In this document: piece by piece, positions 7,757 through 17,422 of the stretch
How the letters are laid out: each line of letters starts with the position of its first letter
How positions within the stretch are numbered: the stretch's first letter is position 1
Source of the DNA: Nostoc sp. HK-01
GTDB taxonomy: Bacteria; Cyanobacteriota; Cyanobacteriia; Cyanobacteriales; Nostocaceae
Direction: 5' to 3'
NCBI GenBank assembly: GCA_003990705.1
Contig: AP018318.1
Coordinates: 2,979,501 to 3,043,500 of the forward strand
Length of the DNA stretch: 64,000 nucleotides
The notes under the pieces: model-generated
The model's input: the letters and a program-made list of their open reading frames with translations, nothing else
Databases searched by the model: none
What the model was told of the DNA's origin: nothing
Translations under genes and position numbers: made by a program

Positions 7757-9427
7757 ATGAGGGATAATCTGTCGGCATCCTCTCGCTTTGATACTGAGGA
7801 AACAAATGTTGAATTAAACTGTTTTCCTTACAGTGTCCAGCATAATGATGAGGGTGTATGTTTACTGGTCAAAATGGGGCCGCATCGCATTCTGCTAGAT
7901 TGTGGAATGGATAATATTGCTTCCTTACACAAGGGGCTAACTAAGTCGGCGCGTCGAGGTAGTTCACCCTTACCAGCAGATGTGGTATTGATCAGTCACG
8001 CTCACCCAGATCATGCCAGGGGTGTGTTGGCATTACACAAAGCTTTCCCACTATTACCTATTTATGCCAGCGAAGTAACTACCAAGTTACTGCCATTGAA
8101 TTGGCCAGAGCAGAACCCCACAGAAATTCCCCAATTGTGTCATGCTCTACCATTGCGATCGCCTATAGAATTGCAAGAAGGTTTAGTAGTAGAGTTATTT
8201 CCCGCCGGACACTTACCAGGGGCGGTAGCAATTTTACTCACCTATACAACCGAGCAGCGCTCTTACAAAGTACTATATACAGGCGACTTTTTCTTATCAA
8301 ATTCCCGGCTAGTAGAAGGTTTGCGCTTAGAAGAATTGCGGGGACTAGATGTAAATGTGCTGATAATCGAAGGTACTTATGGCACATCCCGTCATCCCCA
8401 CCGCCGTAACCAAGAAAATCAACTAGCAGAACGAATTAATCGGGCGATCGCAGAGTATCAGTCTGTCATCCTCCCTACACCAGCATTAGGTTTGGGACAA
8501 GAACTACTAATGCTACTGCGGAGTCATCATCACTTCACCGGGCGGGATTTAGATATTTGGGTGGATGGTACCGTAGCTAAAGGTTGTGATGCTTATCTAG
8601 AATTACTCGCCTATCTTCCCCCATCCGTGCAGAACTTTGCCCGCCATCAACCCTTGTTTTGGGATGAACGGGTACGTCCTAGAGTCCGACGCTTGCAACC
8701 AGAACGGCGTACTGTAGTTGGACAGTCACCCTGTATTGTTCTCACAGACTCAACCGCTGATTTAGGTGAATATTGCCAACCCAATACAGGCCCTTGGCTG
8801 ATTCTTGTACCTGAAAAAATTGATATAAAAATTAATAAACAATATTTAGCCCCCACCACAGTAGAAAGCTACCTTCTTGCCCAACATAGTGACGGCCCTG
8901 GGACAACGCAATTAATTCACAATTTGCGTCCCCAGCACGTCTTATTTGTCCACGGTTCGGCTGCTTACCTAGCTGATCTCACTAGTTTAGAAGAATTACA
9001 AAACCGTTATCATATCCATTCGCCATCAGCTGACACCTTAGTCGAAATGCCGATTGGGGATACATTTGTCCAGCCAGCTGCACCAGAAACTAACTACGAA
9101 GGTGAACTGACAGAATTAGCCACAGTCATCACCATTAGCTTACCAGAAGCAATTACAGAAGACCCGCGTTGGCGGGAGTTTGCCGATACTGGCTTAATTG
9201 AAGCGCGTTGGCAAGGAGAAGAAATTGTCTTGCGGGGGTTGTCGCAAAGAGAATTACTCAATCAAAATAGCGATCGCTATACTTTATCTGATGTTGACTG
9301 CTGTGGAACTTGCCGACACCAACGAGGACAGCGCTGTTGGAACCCTGTTTCGCCTTTATATAACTTTAAAGTCACACTGGAAGGTTATTGTCCAGCTTTT
9401 GAACGCATATCAACAACTGAGTCCTGA
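7757..9427 (+). CDS. MBL-fold metallo-hydrolase (RNA-processing-like exonuclease family)
   Basis: 556 residues. The metallo-beta-lactamase metal site HAHPDH sits near 76-81 (LISHAHPDHARG), with further ligands in FPAGHLPGA and the TGDF strand. A central region resembles the beta-CASP insert, and VLFVHGS is a late metal-binding histidine. The C-terminus carries a small Cys cluster, DVDCCGTCRHQRGQRCW and EGYCPAF, suggesting a zinc or Fe-S knuckle. Relatives are mRNA/pre-rRNA processing nucleases, but the cyanobacterial branch is uncharacterised. A GGAGGGGGG ribosome-binding site lies just before the ATG. No operon partner is close. Confidence 0.8.
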   Translation: MRDNLSASSRFDTEETNVELNCFPYSVQHNDEGVCLLVKMGPHRILLDCGMDNIASLHKGLTKSARRGSSPLPADVVLISHAHPDHARGVLALHKAFPLLPIYASEVTTKLLPLNWPEQNPTEIPQLCHALPLRSPIELQEGLVVELFPAGHLPGAVAILLTYTTEQRSYKVLYTGDFFLSNSRLVEGLRLEELRGLDVNVLIIEGTYGTSRHPHRRNQENQLAERINRAIAEYQSVILPTPALGLGQELLMLLRSHHHFTGRDLDIWVDGTVAKGCDAYLELLAYLPPSVQNFARHQPLFWDERVRPRVRRLQPERRTVVGQSPCIVLTDSTADLGEYCQPNTGPWLILVPEKIDIKINKQYLAPTTVESYLLAQHSDGPGTTQLIHNLRPQHVLFVHGSAAYLADLTSLEELQNRYHIHSPSADTLVEMPIGDTFVQPAAPETNYEGELTELATVITISLPEAITEDPRWREFADTGLIEARWQGEEIVLRGLSQRELLNQNSDRYTLSDVDCCGTCRHQRGQRCWNPVSPLYNFKVTLEGYCPAFERISTTES

Positions 9428-9477
9428 GTCAGGAGAGATTAATCTCACTCACCCAGGACTTAGGACTGTGCTTTTAG

Positions 9478-9789
9478 TTAATCAGGATTGGAGTCGGTAA
9501 AACGGTTACGGATGCGTTCAGCTTCAGGACAATCTTCAGTTAGGAGAGGTTCGACATTACCCCGTGGTACGGAAGCTAACTTTTGAGTGACAGCGCCAAT
9601 ACTTTCGAGGCGAACCATTTCTTCCCAAGAACAAACTTCGTCTTCCTCATCTGTTTCATAGCGTAGCGTCACCAAATCTCCCTCTATGTCGAGGATGCGG
9701 GCGCGTTCGATCCAGCGTTGCTGGTCCCGCAAGAAAACACATACCTCCCGCCCATCGCAACACAGTTGATAAATCTTGCGGTGTAGCAT
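9478..9789 (-). CDS. Conserved cyanobacterial protein, 103 residues
   Basis: MLHRKIYQLCCDGREV at the start, then a small beta-rich core with RARILDIEGDLVTLRYE and an acidic patch (about 44-56), followed by a charged tail. The core looks like a small SH3/Sm-type barrel, but no family with known function is recognised. It is convergent with the MBL-fold gene, 50 bases from its stop. The codon use and good length suggest a real gene. Confidence 0.6.
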   Translation of the reverse strand: MLHRKIYQLCCDGREVCVFLRDQQRWIERARILDIEGDLVTLRYETDEEDEVCSWEEMVRLESIGAVTQKLASVPRGNVEPLLTEDCPEAERIRNRFTDSNPD

Positions 9790-10338
9790 GTACTGCTTCT
9801 GCCTTTTTAAACAACGTACGTTAAACCTGAAAAAATTTGGGTTTTACCCCAATAGATTACATCCCTAGAGAAAGTTAGTTTCACGGTTAAGAATGTAGTG
9901 CGTTTAATGACCCTGCCTTTGAATTTAGGTAAATTTTGGATCATAAACTAGTAGCTACTGCACCCGTTAAACTCAATCTCTTTCAGGGTTGTAAGAGAGA
10001 ATGTCTACTTCATAGAAGTCACACAATCCGGGATTTGTCCTAACCAGTTTAACAGCTGCTGGTGAGTCTTTCCTATCATTATGTAATAATAAATACTCCA
10101 AAACAAGCGGTGATTGCGGTTGTTTAAGTTGCCTACTTGTAGTCATGGGCATTACTGGGAAGTCTGGGGAATCTGCTGTACTTTTACCCCTGTGTATTTG
10201 ATCTTAACTCATTATTTTGCTGACCTTCATTGTTTTCAGCAACAACATCTTAATGAGTTTTAATTTTTAGACTTTTACCAGGGGAGTGAGACACTCAATT
10301 TCTAGAAACTGGTTGTAAAGGTATAGAGATTGGCTAAC
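9790..10338. other. 549-base spacer, no gene recognised
   Basis: No ORF of credible length or coding bias and no tRNA or known ncRNA fold was seen. It contains some short inverted repeats and AT-rich stretches. It separates two minus-strand genes, so the promoter of the 103-residue gene must lie at its left end. Confidence 0.4.
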
Positions 10339-10554
10339 TTAGTTAGATTTGTATTGGGTCAGAAATTTTATCAGGCGATCCGAAGAACCCTCTCGTTTGA
10401 TTTTACCTGCCGTTACTGCATCATACAGATCTGCCAAAGCTACCAAATCCTCAGACTGATAGCATTTAGTCGCTAGGACTTGATGAAGTAGACCCTCAGA
10501 TTCAACACTAAGATATCCAGTTTGAAAAGCAGATTCAACGAGTGCGCGAATCAT
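10339..10554 (-). CDS. Small conserved cyanobacterial protein, 71 residues
   Basis: All-helical, soluble protein with ESEGLLHQVLATKCYQSEDL and ALADLYDAVTAGKI. Similar short helical proteins are common in filamentous cyanobacteria, but no function is known to me. Its interest lies in its upstream region, where tandem CRP-type operators occur at 10639-10695 on the promoter side. That suggests it is under cAMP-receptor control. Confidence 0.6.
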   Translation of the reverse strand: MIRALVESAFQTGYLSVESEGLLHQVLATKCYQSEDLVALADLYDAVTAGKIKREGSSDRLIKFLTQYKSN

Positions 10555-10638
10555 TGTAGTTAGGCCATCATCAGCAACTTAATATATCTAGTGTGGAATA
10601 TTTCTCTTTCCCAGTGATTGATATAAAACGTAGATACT

Positions 10639-10695
10639 TGTGATATTAATTACACAAAAAGTGTGATATTAATCACACTTTTTAGTGATAACACT
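10639..10695. promoter_or_regulatory. Tandem CRP-type binding sites (TGTGA-N6-TCACA)
   Basis: A perfect CRP consensus palindrome TGTGA-N6-TCACA occurs at 10662-10677, inside a longer 12-bp perfect inverted repeat. A one-mismatch copy, TGTGA-N6-TTACA, is at 10639-10654, and a shorter AGTGATAACACT palindrome at 10684-10695. Centres are about 23 and 20 bases apart. This consensus is that of SyCRP1/AnCrpA in cyanobacteria. The sites lie 85-140 bases upstream of the start at 10554. Confidence 0.65.
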
Positions 10696-10817
10696 CATAT
10701 CTGATTCCTTTGTTAACCGTATAAACCACTAGAAAGAAAAGAACGTTTTTTTAGTTTTATGGTGATTTAATCATTCTTACTGAAGATAAAATATACTAAA
10801 TAGCAAATTTTAATTCG

Positions 10818-11618
10818 TTAAAAATTATACTTAGTACAAAATTGGCGGAAATCTTCATCCCGTTGACTCAACTGCACCCAGTCAAGGTTTAAAGAGATAA
10901 ATTTTTGTGACAAACGATCGCAGGCCGGGCGTTCCGTTGCGTAATGTCCAGCATCAACTAAAATTAAACCGCGATCGCGGCTTTCTTGAAACTGATGAAA
11001 TTTGCAATCAGAAGTTAAATAAACTTGCGCCCCCGTTTTCACCACCGCCGAAATGTAACTCGCACCAGAACCACCCAAAACAGCCACCCGTGAAATTGTT
11101 TGGTGTAAATCAGCAGTTGGCGAGAAAATCAAATCAGGCGGCTTGAGTTGCTGTTGAATTATTCCCAGTAACTCTTGTAGTGTCAGTAATTTTTCCAGTA
11201 CACCAACCCGTCCGTAACCCAAACCAGAAACAGTCGGTACAATGGGCGTAACTTCTTGAAGATTGAGAATTTGTGCCAAAACATCAGCCGTACCGTCTTG
11301 TACTTGGTCAAAATTAGTATGAGCAGTATATATACCAATATTGTGGGTAAAAGCTGACCGTACCATTTCGGATATTGCTTCACCACGGCGGAAAGATTTG
11401 GGAGGAGCAAAAATCAAAGGATGATGGGCAAAAATTAGATTAGCATTTTGGGCGATCGCTTCCTCCATTACCGCCAAAGTCGGCGTTAAACACACCAACA
11501 CCCGCGCCGACTCTTGCAAAACACCAGGCTCAACTTGCCAGCCACAATTATCCCAGCTTTCACACCAAGCCGGATTCGCCCATGCTTCAAACCAGGTTAT
11601 TAAATCAACAATTTTCAT
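10818..11618 (-). CDS. Nif3-like dinuclear metal-centre protein (YbgI/NIF3 family)
   Basis: 266 residues, full family length. The N-terminus has the WDNCGWQVEPG motif, then the metal-binding AHHPLIFAPPKSF (HH near 64-65) and YTAHTNFDQ. The C-terminal half has RVAVLGGSGASYI and LVDAGHYATERP. Nif3/YbgI proteins are widespread toroidal hexamers with two metal ions; they have been annotated as GTP cyclohydrolase I type 2, but the true substrate is uncertain. The next gene upstream ends only 54 bases away, so the two may be co-transcribed. Confidence 0.92.
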   Translation of the reverse strand: MKIVDLITWFEAWANPAWCESWDNCGWQVEPGVLQESARVLVCLTPTLAVMEEAIAQNANLIFAHHPLIFAPPKSFRRGEAISEMVRSAFTHNIGIYTAHTNFDQVQDGTADVLAQILNLQEVTPIVPTVSGLGYGRVGVLEKLLTLQELLGIIQQQLKPPDLIFSPTADLHQTISRVAVLGGSGASYISAVVKTGAQVYLTSDCKFHQFQESRDRGLILVDAGHYATERPACDRLSQKFISLNLDWVQLSQRDEDFRQFCTKYNF

Positions 11619-11672
11619 AATTAATCTAAAATATTTCAGAAAAAACCGAAACTATTTTACCCCCTGCCATCT

Positions 11673-12422
11673 TCAGTGCTTTTGCGGTTGAATATTCAAC
11701 TGTAATGCTAACTGCTGACGTATTTCCTGAAAAGGCTGATTCCAGACAGGCTGACTATGCCAATTCCAAGCGGTAACGGGGATAAAACCTTCACTAGCAA
11801 GATAAGTTAGCAGACGATATTCATCTTCTGGTTTACGAGAGAAAGGAAAGGGATTACGAAAGCCAGTGTCACATAGCTTATAACATGTCACCTGATCGAG
11901 ACTAATGCGATGTATTAGTTCTTGCCCTTTAGCCAGTAAATAATCTAAAAAAATTAGACTGAAAGGCTCTACATTAGCGCGAGTTTGTGGTTCTTTTTGT
12001 ACCCATCTTGCCCAGTCAAAACCATACATAAAATCGTGAACATAACAAAAGCGGATTTCTTGATTAATTCCAAATAACTGGCTCAGAACAACCATTTTGT
12101 TGGTAAAAGTCTTTAAAAAAGCAATAGCATCATCTCCCATTGCCAAAGCTTGCCGCAAAATACTACTTACCATAAAATCACAATCCCAAAAAATATTGCC
12201 AGGAAAGTTTTTTAATTGAGCATCTAATATACATTCCAATGTATATTGCAGATTTGATATCAATTTAATATCTGTTGTTTCTTCCGCAATTAAATTTTCT
12301 AATTCAGCAAAGCTCGTAATTAATTGTTTTTGGGGATTAAGTGATAAAGGATTTACCAAATTCTGGGACAGAAATTCATCAATAATTTGAAAGTTATAAG
12401 TAGAAGGCAGGTCTTGCTTCAT
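11673..12422 (-). CDS. Conserved cyanobacterial hypothetical protein, 249 residues
   Basis: No known domain is recognised. It is a soluble, mostly helical protein with aromatic-rich motifs FCYVHDFMYGFDWARWVQ and YRLLTYLASEGFIPV followed by TAWNWHSQPVW. The start MKQDLPSTYNF is the only ATG that gives a full-length product. It lies upstream of the Nif3-like gene on the same strand. Confidence 0.6.
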   Translation of the reverse strand: MKQDLPSTYNFQIIDEFLSQNLVNPLSLNPQKQLITSFAELENLIAEETTDIKLISNLQYTLECILDAQLKNFPGNIFWDCDFMVSSILRQALAMGDDAIAFLKTFTNKMVVLSQLFGINQEIRFCYVHDFMYGFDWARWVQKEPQTRANVEPFSLIFLDYLLAKGQELIHRISLDQVTCYKLCDTGFRNPFPFSRKPEDEYRLLTYLASEGFIPVTAWNWHSQPVWNQPFQEIRQQLALQLNIQPQKH

Positions 12423-12673
12423 ACAGATTTAACTAGCCTCAGCCAATAATATATTTCATTTTATTGGCTTATATGTCTAAATGCCTAATAATATTAACTA
12501 GACATAAATAATATTAATATTTATATATTTATAAAAAAGCCGCACTTTAGCGCTCAATCTTCAAGATTGTGGATAATATAAATACTTTGAAAAGCCTGAA
12601 CTGATCAAGCTTCCTCTGCGGCTAGAAGTTAAGTAAAAAAATTAGGAATAAAAACTTATCAGCTATATTTTAA

Positions 12674-13087
12674 CTAGCCAGAAATATGGACAACTAACTC
12701 GCGCACATGACTGCGTTGACGGTGTTCCCAAACATAAATTCCCTGCCAAGTACCCAATACCAAATAACCACGATTAATAGGTATATGTTCAGAAGTGTGA
12801 GTTAATGCTGAACGGATATGTGCTGGCATATCATCCGGCCCTTCCGCATCATGAATGTATCCACCGGATTCTGGGACTAGTTTAGCCATAAAGTTAGCTA
12901 AATCAACTAATACATCGGGATCAGCATTTTCTTGGATGACTAAACTCGCGGAAGTGTGGCGTAAAAATAAAGTGCAAAGACCAGTTTCTACACCAGATTC
13001 AGAGACTATCGCTTCAATTTTGGCAGTAATATTGTGAAAAGATTTGCCAGTAGTAGAAACTCTCAGTAGCTTTTGGTAGTGAACCAT
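12674..13087 (-). CDS. yjbQ: YjbQ/UPF0047 family protein
   Basis: 137 residues with the family signature: GLCTLFLRHTSASLVIQEN near 38-56, then HIRSALTHTSEHIPI and GTWQGIYVWEHR towards the C-terminus. Members show weak thiamine-phosphate-synthase activity in complementation tests and have conserved His residues for a metal; the physiological role is unsettled. Single gene, with an inverted repeat upstream. Confidence 0.9.
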   Translation of the reverse strand: MVHYQKLLRVSTTGKSFHNITAKIEAIVSESGVETGLCTLFLRHTSASLVIQENADPDVLVDLANFMAKLVPESGGYIHDAEGPDDMPAHIRSALTHTSEHIPINRGYLVLGTWQGIYVWEHRQRSHVRELVVHISG

Positions 13088-13098
13088 CTGTAGATTAA

Positions 13099-13187
13099 TT
13101 GACTATTCACTAATAATATAGACTTTCTTAGGCAATTGGCTGCAAAGTTTAGCCACAATTTAGCTATATTATTGAATGAATAGTCAA
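13099..13187. repeat. Long imperfect inverted repeat upstream of yjbQ
   Basis: Arms 13099-13121 and 13164-13187 are near-complementary (TTGACTATTCA at one end, TGAATAGTCAA at the other) and can fold into a hairpin of over 20 bp with a 42-base loop. It lies just upstream of the yjbQ start at 13087, where it could form a leader or operator structure. Confidence 0.55.
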
Positions 13188-13447
13188 GAGCATTATAAAA
13201 TATTTTTCTGCTTATTAGGTGATGGCGATCGCTCACCAAAATTCTAGTCATTTTTTGACTAATCAGGTAAAGTTTGTCAACAAATTATAACTATCTAATT
13301 TGCTCAATTAAATTTACAAATATTTTTATTCAAACTAGCAGAATAATTATACTCGCCTTTGTGCTTTCGGGCATTATCTAGAGACTAAACTTTTCAGAAT
13401 TGACTTCAGAAGTTTTTCTACCCTAGCAAGCAAAGGAAATCATTCCA
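13188..13447. other. Divergent intergenic spacer
   Basis: Together with the inverted repeat, this 360-base gap between yjbQ and the old-yellow-enzyme gene has one HIP1 octamer near 13226 and AT-rich DNA suited to two divergent promoters. No gene is seen; the 62-codon minus-strand frame here has no coding features. Confidence 0.4.
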
Positions 13448-14515
13448 ATGGCACATTTGTTTGAGGCATTTAGGATTCGTGAAATCACCTTGCGTAACCG
13501 TATTGTCGTTTCACCCATGTGTCAATACTCTAGTACAAATGGATATGCTAACAACTGGCACTTAGTACATTTAGCTTCTCGCGCCGTTGGCGGTGCTGGT
13601 TTAGTGTTCACAGAAGCGGCGGCTATAGAAGCGCGTGGGCGAATTAGTCCGCAAGATTTGGGTATATGGTCAGACGAACACATAGAAGGTTTAGTCAAAA
13701 TTGTTGAATTAATTCATAACTTTGGTGCAGTTGCAGGGATACAACTCGCCCATGCAGGGAGAAAAGCCAGCACCGCCAAACCCAGTCGCGGCGGAAAAGC
13801 CTTAGATGAATCGCAAGAAGGTTGGCGACCTGTAGTTTCGAGTAGTGCGATCGCTTTTAGTAAAGAAAGTCCAGTACCAGAAGCCTTGAGTATTGGCGAA
13901 ATTCAACAAATTATTCAGGCTTTTGTTCAAGCAACTCAACGTTCACTACAAGCTGGCTTCAAAGTTATCGAAATTCATGCAGCCCACGGCTACCTACTCC
14001 ATCAATTTCTCTCACCCTTAGCTAATCAGCGTCAAGATGAATATGGTGGAAGTTTTGAAAATCGGACTCGTTTGTTATTAGAAGTTGTGACAGCTGTGCG
14101 CCAAGTTTGGCCGGAAACATATCCCTTATTTGTGCGTATCTCCGCCACCGATTGGATAGACAAAGGTTGGAACATTGAACAAAGTGTGAACTTGAGCGAA
14201 AAACTCAAAACTTTAGGTGTAGACTTAATTGACTGTTCCTCTGGGGGGATTATTCCTGGCATTAACATTCCCGTCAAACCTGGTTATCAAACTCAATTTG
14301 CTGAACGTATCCGTCGGGAAGCCAAAATCCCTACAGGTGCAGTCGGCTTAATTACCTCTCCCGAACAAGCTGAACAAATTATTCAAACAGAAGTAGCAGA
14401 CTTAGTTTTATTAGGGCGCGAATTACTCCGCAATCCTTACTGGCCACATCTAGCAGCTAAAAAACTAGGACACGAAAAACTCTGGCCAGTACAATACGAT
14501 CGCGCCTGGGTGTAG
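13448..14515 (+). CDS. NADH:flavin oxidoreductase, YqjM/NamA type old yellow enzyme
   Basis: 355 residues, FMN-binding TIM barrel. Markers are NRIVVSPMCQYSS (the Cys of the YqjM class at about 25), GIQLAHAGRKA, the IEIHAAHGYLLHQFLSPLAN His pair (split here only for length) and GGSFENRTR. C-terminal phosphate-binding residues appear in GAVGLITSPEQAE and LVLLGRELLRNPYWP. Such enzymes reduce activated alkenes, nitro compounds and quinones with NADPH; the natural substrate is usually unknown and many are stress-induced. Confidence 0.92.
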   Translation: MAHLFEAFRIREITLRNRIVVSPMCQYSSTNGYANNWHLVHLASRAVGGAGLVFTEAAAIEARGRISPQDLGIWSDEHIEGLVKIVELIHNFGAVAGIQLAHAGRKASTAKPSRGGKALDESQEGWRPVVSSSAIAFSKESPVPEALSIGEIQQIIQAFVQATQRSLQAGFKVIEIHAAHGYLLHQFLSPLANQRQDEYGGSFENRTRLLLEVVTAVRQVWPETYPLFVRISATDWIDKGWNIEQSVNLSEKLKTLGVDLIDCSSGGIIPGINIPVKPGYQTQFAERIRREAKIPTGAVGLITSPEQAEQIIQTEVADLVLLGRELLRNPYWPHLAAKKLGHEKLWPVQYDRAWV

Positions 14516-14712
14516 GTTAGAGGTGATAGGTTACAGAGAAGTTTGTTGCTGTGGTTGACATTTACTGATGTCCTAAGCAATTTGATTACTGCCATACTCA
14601 GCACTCAGCACTTTTAACCCAGCAATTTTAAAAAAGGGAGCTGACAACAACAGCATAGATGTGTAAAGTAGTTGAGGAATATCTAACTTTCCCAACTTTT
14701 AAGCATCCATCT

Positions 14713-14952
14713 ATGGATAGAAAAACAAAACGCCTACTGCTGCTTGTCGCTTCCTGTAGTATTGCTGGGGTCATTTTAGGCGGTACTAGCAGCTGGGCAG
14801 AGAGTAATTTGTGTTTACGTGCTAGTCAAGTTACCAGTGACTGCTTAACCCAAGACCCCATTGAAAAAACTATCCAAGGAATGAGTACCGGGTTAATCGC
14901 CGGGGCTGGGGCAGCTTTTGGTGTAGCATGGAATATCCGCCACCAAGACTAA
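14713..14952 (+). CDS. Small exported or membrane protein, unknown function
   Basis: From the ATG at 14713 the product is 79 residues: MDRKTKRLLLLVASCSIAGV begins a signal peptide or membrane anchor ending near GGTSSWAES. Two Cys follow (CLRASQVTSDC) and a Gly/Ala-rich second hydrophobic stretch STGLIAGAGAAFGVAW. An upstream in-frame ATG at 14659 would add 18 residues but spoils the signal peptide, so the inner start is preferred. Convergent with the next gene, whose stop overlaps it by 4 bases. Confidence 0.6.
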   Translation: MDRKTKRLLLLVASCSIAGVILGGTSSWAESNLCLRASQVTSDCLTQDPIEKTIQGMSTGLIAGAGAAFGVAWNIRHQD

Positions 14953-15734
14953 AATTGATAGTTGCGATCGCGTACCCATAGGCTCACAGGCATAGCTTTA
15001 CCCTGTGGGTCAACTTTCACCTTGACGATGATTGATCGCAATTGTCCGTCTCTTGTTTGCCGCACAGCTTGAGAAACATCATTATTTATTTGTTGCCGTT
15101 CTTCATCTGGCACATTATAGTTTTCGATCCCATATTGTACATAACCATCCTGATAAACACCTTTTAAGACGGCTTGATTAGTAGGAAGGGATCTAGGTTG
15201 ATTACTAGTGACGCGTACAGGTCTCCAAGCCCTAGGAACACCACGACTAAAAGATGGTTGCTCCTGTAAAATTACATACAAGGTAGTTCCTTCGATTAAT
15301 TGTCCATTCCGGCCGCGATTTCTCCGCAATAATTCTTGCCAGCCAGAGAGTCTTCTGAGGGTAGAAATCCGAGATATATTGTAGTCAAGCTCTAAAGAAT
15401 TACCTTGCAAGACATTGCGAGAATTCACAGGTACAGTTTGCAAAATTACTTCTTTACCTGTGAGGTTAGTATACGCCGATAAGAAAGGTACTGCGAAAAT
15501 AATTCCCGCTTGAATTGCTAAGGGAAGTATCAACCGTCCTATTGGTAAAGGCTTATTGGCTCTTTGTTCTGTAGCTAACAAATAATCCCGAAAAGTCAGC
15601 TTCTCTGAAAATTCCGCTTCGGGAGACAATGATTTATTCTTAGTAGATTCAGAACTTTTACTAGATTCAGACTTTTTAGCAGATTCCGAAGATTCATTTT
15701 TCATTAGCGTAGTCCTACTATTAGGGAGAAACAA
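14949..15734 (-). CDS. GDYXXLXY-type membrane-anchored protein
   Basis: 261 residues. A Ser/Lys-rich N-terminus (about 10-45) precedes a single transmembrane helix (LILPLAIQAGIIFAVPFLSA, about 67-86). The extracytoplasmic part has RNVLQGNSLELDYNIS, a degenerate form of the GDYxxLxY motif, and a C-terminal VKVKVDPQGKAMPVSLWV strand. Proteins with this domain typically sit beside DUF2157 membrane proteins, as here: the DUF2157 gene is 92 bases upstream on the same strand. ATG at 15704 (MKNESSES) is an alternative start. Function unknown. Confidence 0.75.
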   Translation of the reverse strand: MFLPNSRTTLMKNESSESAKKSESSKSSESTKNKSLSPEAEFSEKLTFRDYLLATEQRANKPLPIGRLILPLAIQAGIIFAVPFLSAYTNLTGKEVILQTVPVNSRNVLQGNSLELDYNISRISTLRRLSGWQELLRRNRGRNGQLIEGTTLYVILQEQPSFSRGVPRAWRPVRVTSNQPRSLPTNQAVLKGVYQDGYVQYGIENYNVPDEERQQINNDVSQAVRQTRDGQLRSIIVKVKVDPQGKAMPVSLWVRDRNYQF

Positions 15735-15826
15735 TATGCAGGACTTACACAGAGAAACTTTAAAAACAGCGATGCACAGAAATTGATAGGGGCTAGTTTA
15801 GCGTTTTGTATCCCCAAAGAAGAAAA

Positions 15827-17284
15827 TTAGGAAGATTTAGCATTACCGGAAGACTTAGAGTTAGAACCTACACGGCGTTCAAACCAGAGTCCAGCACTAA
15901 TTAACGCCGAACCGCACATCACAAACACCAGAGACTTCAACAGAAGTTCAGTGTCATATTCCAGCATTCGGCTAATCACTTGCAGCGTTAACAACAGCAT
16001 ACCGCCCCAAAACGATCGCCTGTCATTAAACTTCAATCCTTCCCGAATTAGTCCCCAAGCTAATACTGTGAACAACACATTGAAAGCAAAAACCCCCAAA
16101 TCATCAATGGGGTTGATAGCTTGATGCCAGAAAGGTACTACAGCTGTGAAGCCCAAAAAAGTAACAATCAACAGTAAATTGAAGATTGCTTCCCGACGAA
16201 TAGGTTTGTTGCGTTGACGGACTAAAAACAACCATTGCAATACCACCAATCCACTGAGAATCCCCAAATCAATGATTGGTCGATACCCGAATATATTTAT
16301 GTTACTAGTTGACGAAGAGAAATTGTAGCTAGAAGTTTGCCACAGCCAACGAAAAGACAGCACATAAAAAGCTAGACCAAAGGCTATCAATGATAAATCA
16401 CGGGCTAAAGATTGAAACAGCCTGTAATTAATTGTGGGGAATAGCAGGTCATCGTAGCTCCAGAATAATGCAGGGGGCAGTGTAAAAGCAAAAGATGCCA
16501 CCCAAGGCGCAGTTTCCGCAAGATTTGACAGCGGTAAGGGGTCGAGATTCAATTGTAAAGAACTGGCAAAAATAAAAGCTGCGATCGCAAAAATCCACCG
16601 AGAACGGCAGAAGTAAGCTAAGGGTACAAACAATACCCACGACAGCAAAGGCATGTGTTTAATGACTAGTATTGCCCAATTCCATTCATTGGTAGAATAA
16701 CGTAAATCTCCTAAACCTGTCCAATAGCCAATCTGGATGAGGACAATTCCCAAGATTCCTAGAGAATTGAGGGACAAACAGTAAGCCATAACCAAAACGC
16801 CAAAACCCCAGGCAAAAAACAGTTCTGGCGTTGAACCGTTAATATTGAACACATCAGCCATCAGGGCGATAGTTGCGCCAAAAACCATCGCGCCTAAAAT
16901 GAGCAATCCTTCACCCAGGAGGCGTTGACTACGTTTGAGTTTTTTGCCTTCAGGAATGCCAATTGCGGCTTGTCTCCAGGTGTAAAAACCAGTGATAGTT
17001 GTAGCCATAAACAAACTCATCATGATGATGAATTTGACATCACGCGACCATCCTAACCAGTTAGCAGCAACAAAGGTAATGATGCCTAATGTGAGAAGAA
17101 TACTGCCAATCATGACCGCAGTCATCATTGAGCGATCGCGTGCAGCCGCTTCTAGGTTATTAAATTGATAACGGTCTGCTATTTGTTGATACTGCGAAGC
17201 ACTGATTAGTCCTTCATCTCGCCATAATTGTGATTCTCGGCGTAACTTCCGCTGAAAATTATCCAATATCATGACCATCTCCAA
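15827..17284 (-). CDS. DUF2157 integral membrane protein
   Basis: 485 residues. The soluble N-terminal helical segment LWRDEGLISASQYQQIADRY (about 20-39) is the DUF2157 hallmark. It is followed by about 12 hydrophobic membrane helices, beginning MMTAVMIGSILLTLGIITFV. Forms a probable operon with the downstream GDYXXLXY gene. These two are almost always paired and may form an envelope complex of unknown function. MILDNF at codon 5 is an alternative start. Confidence 0.85.
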   Translation of the reverse strand: MEMVMILDNFQRKLRRESQLWRDEGLISASQYQQIADRYQFNNLEAAARDRSMMTAVMIGSILLTLGIITFVAANWLGWSRDVKFIIMMSLFMATTITGFYTWRQAAIGIPEGKKLKRSQRLLGEGLLILGAMVFGATIALMADVFNINGSTPELFFAWGFGVLVMAYCLSLNSLGILGIVLIQIGYWTGLGDLRYSTNEWNWAILVIKHMPLLSWVLFVPLAYFCRSRWIFAIAAFIFASSLQLNLDPLPLSNLAETAPWVASFAFTLPPALFWSYDDLLFPTINYRLFQSLARDLSLIAFGLAFYVLSFRWLWQTSSYNFSSSTSNINIFGYRPIIDLGILSGLVVLQWLFLVRQRNKPIRREAIFNLLLIVTFLGFTAVVPFWHQAINPIDDLGVFAFNVLFTVLAWGLIREGLKFNDRRSFWGGMLLLTLQVISRMLEYDTELLLKSLVFVMCGSALISAGLWFERRVGSNSKSSGNAKSS

Positions 17285-17422
17285 TGCAATGAGGTAGTAT
17301 CACGGTCATCGTCAGAATAGCGGTTATTGTATTTTCAGTATGCAGCCAAGGTATTGTCTAGCATTGTTCTTGTGTAACAGTTTTATTAGGATTAAAAATA
17401 CGTATAATTATTCACACAAATA

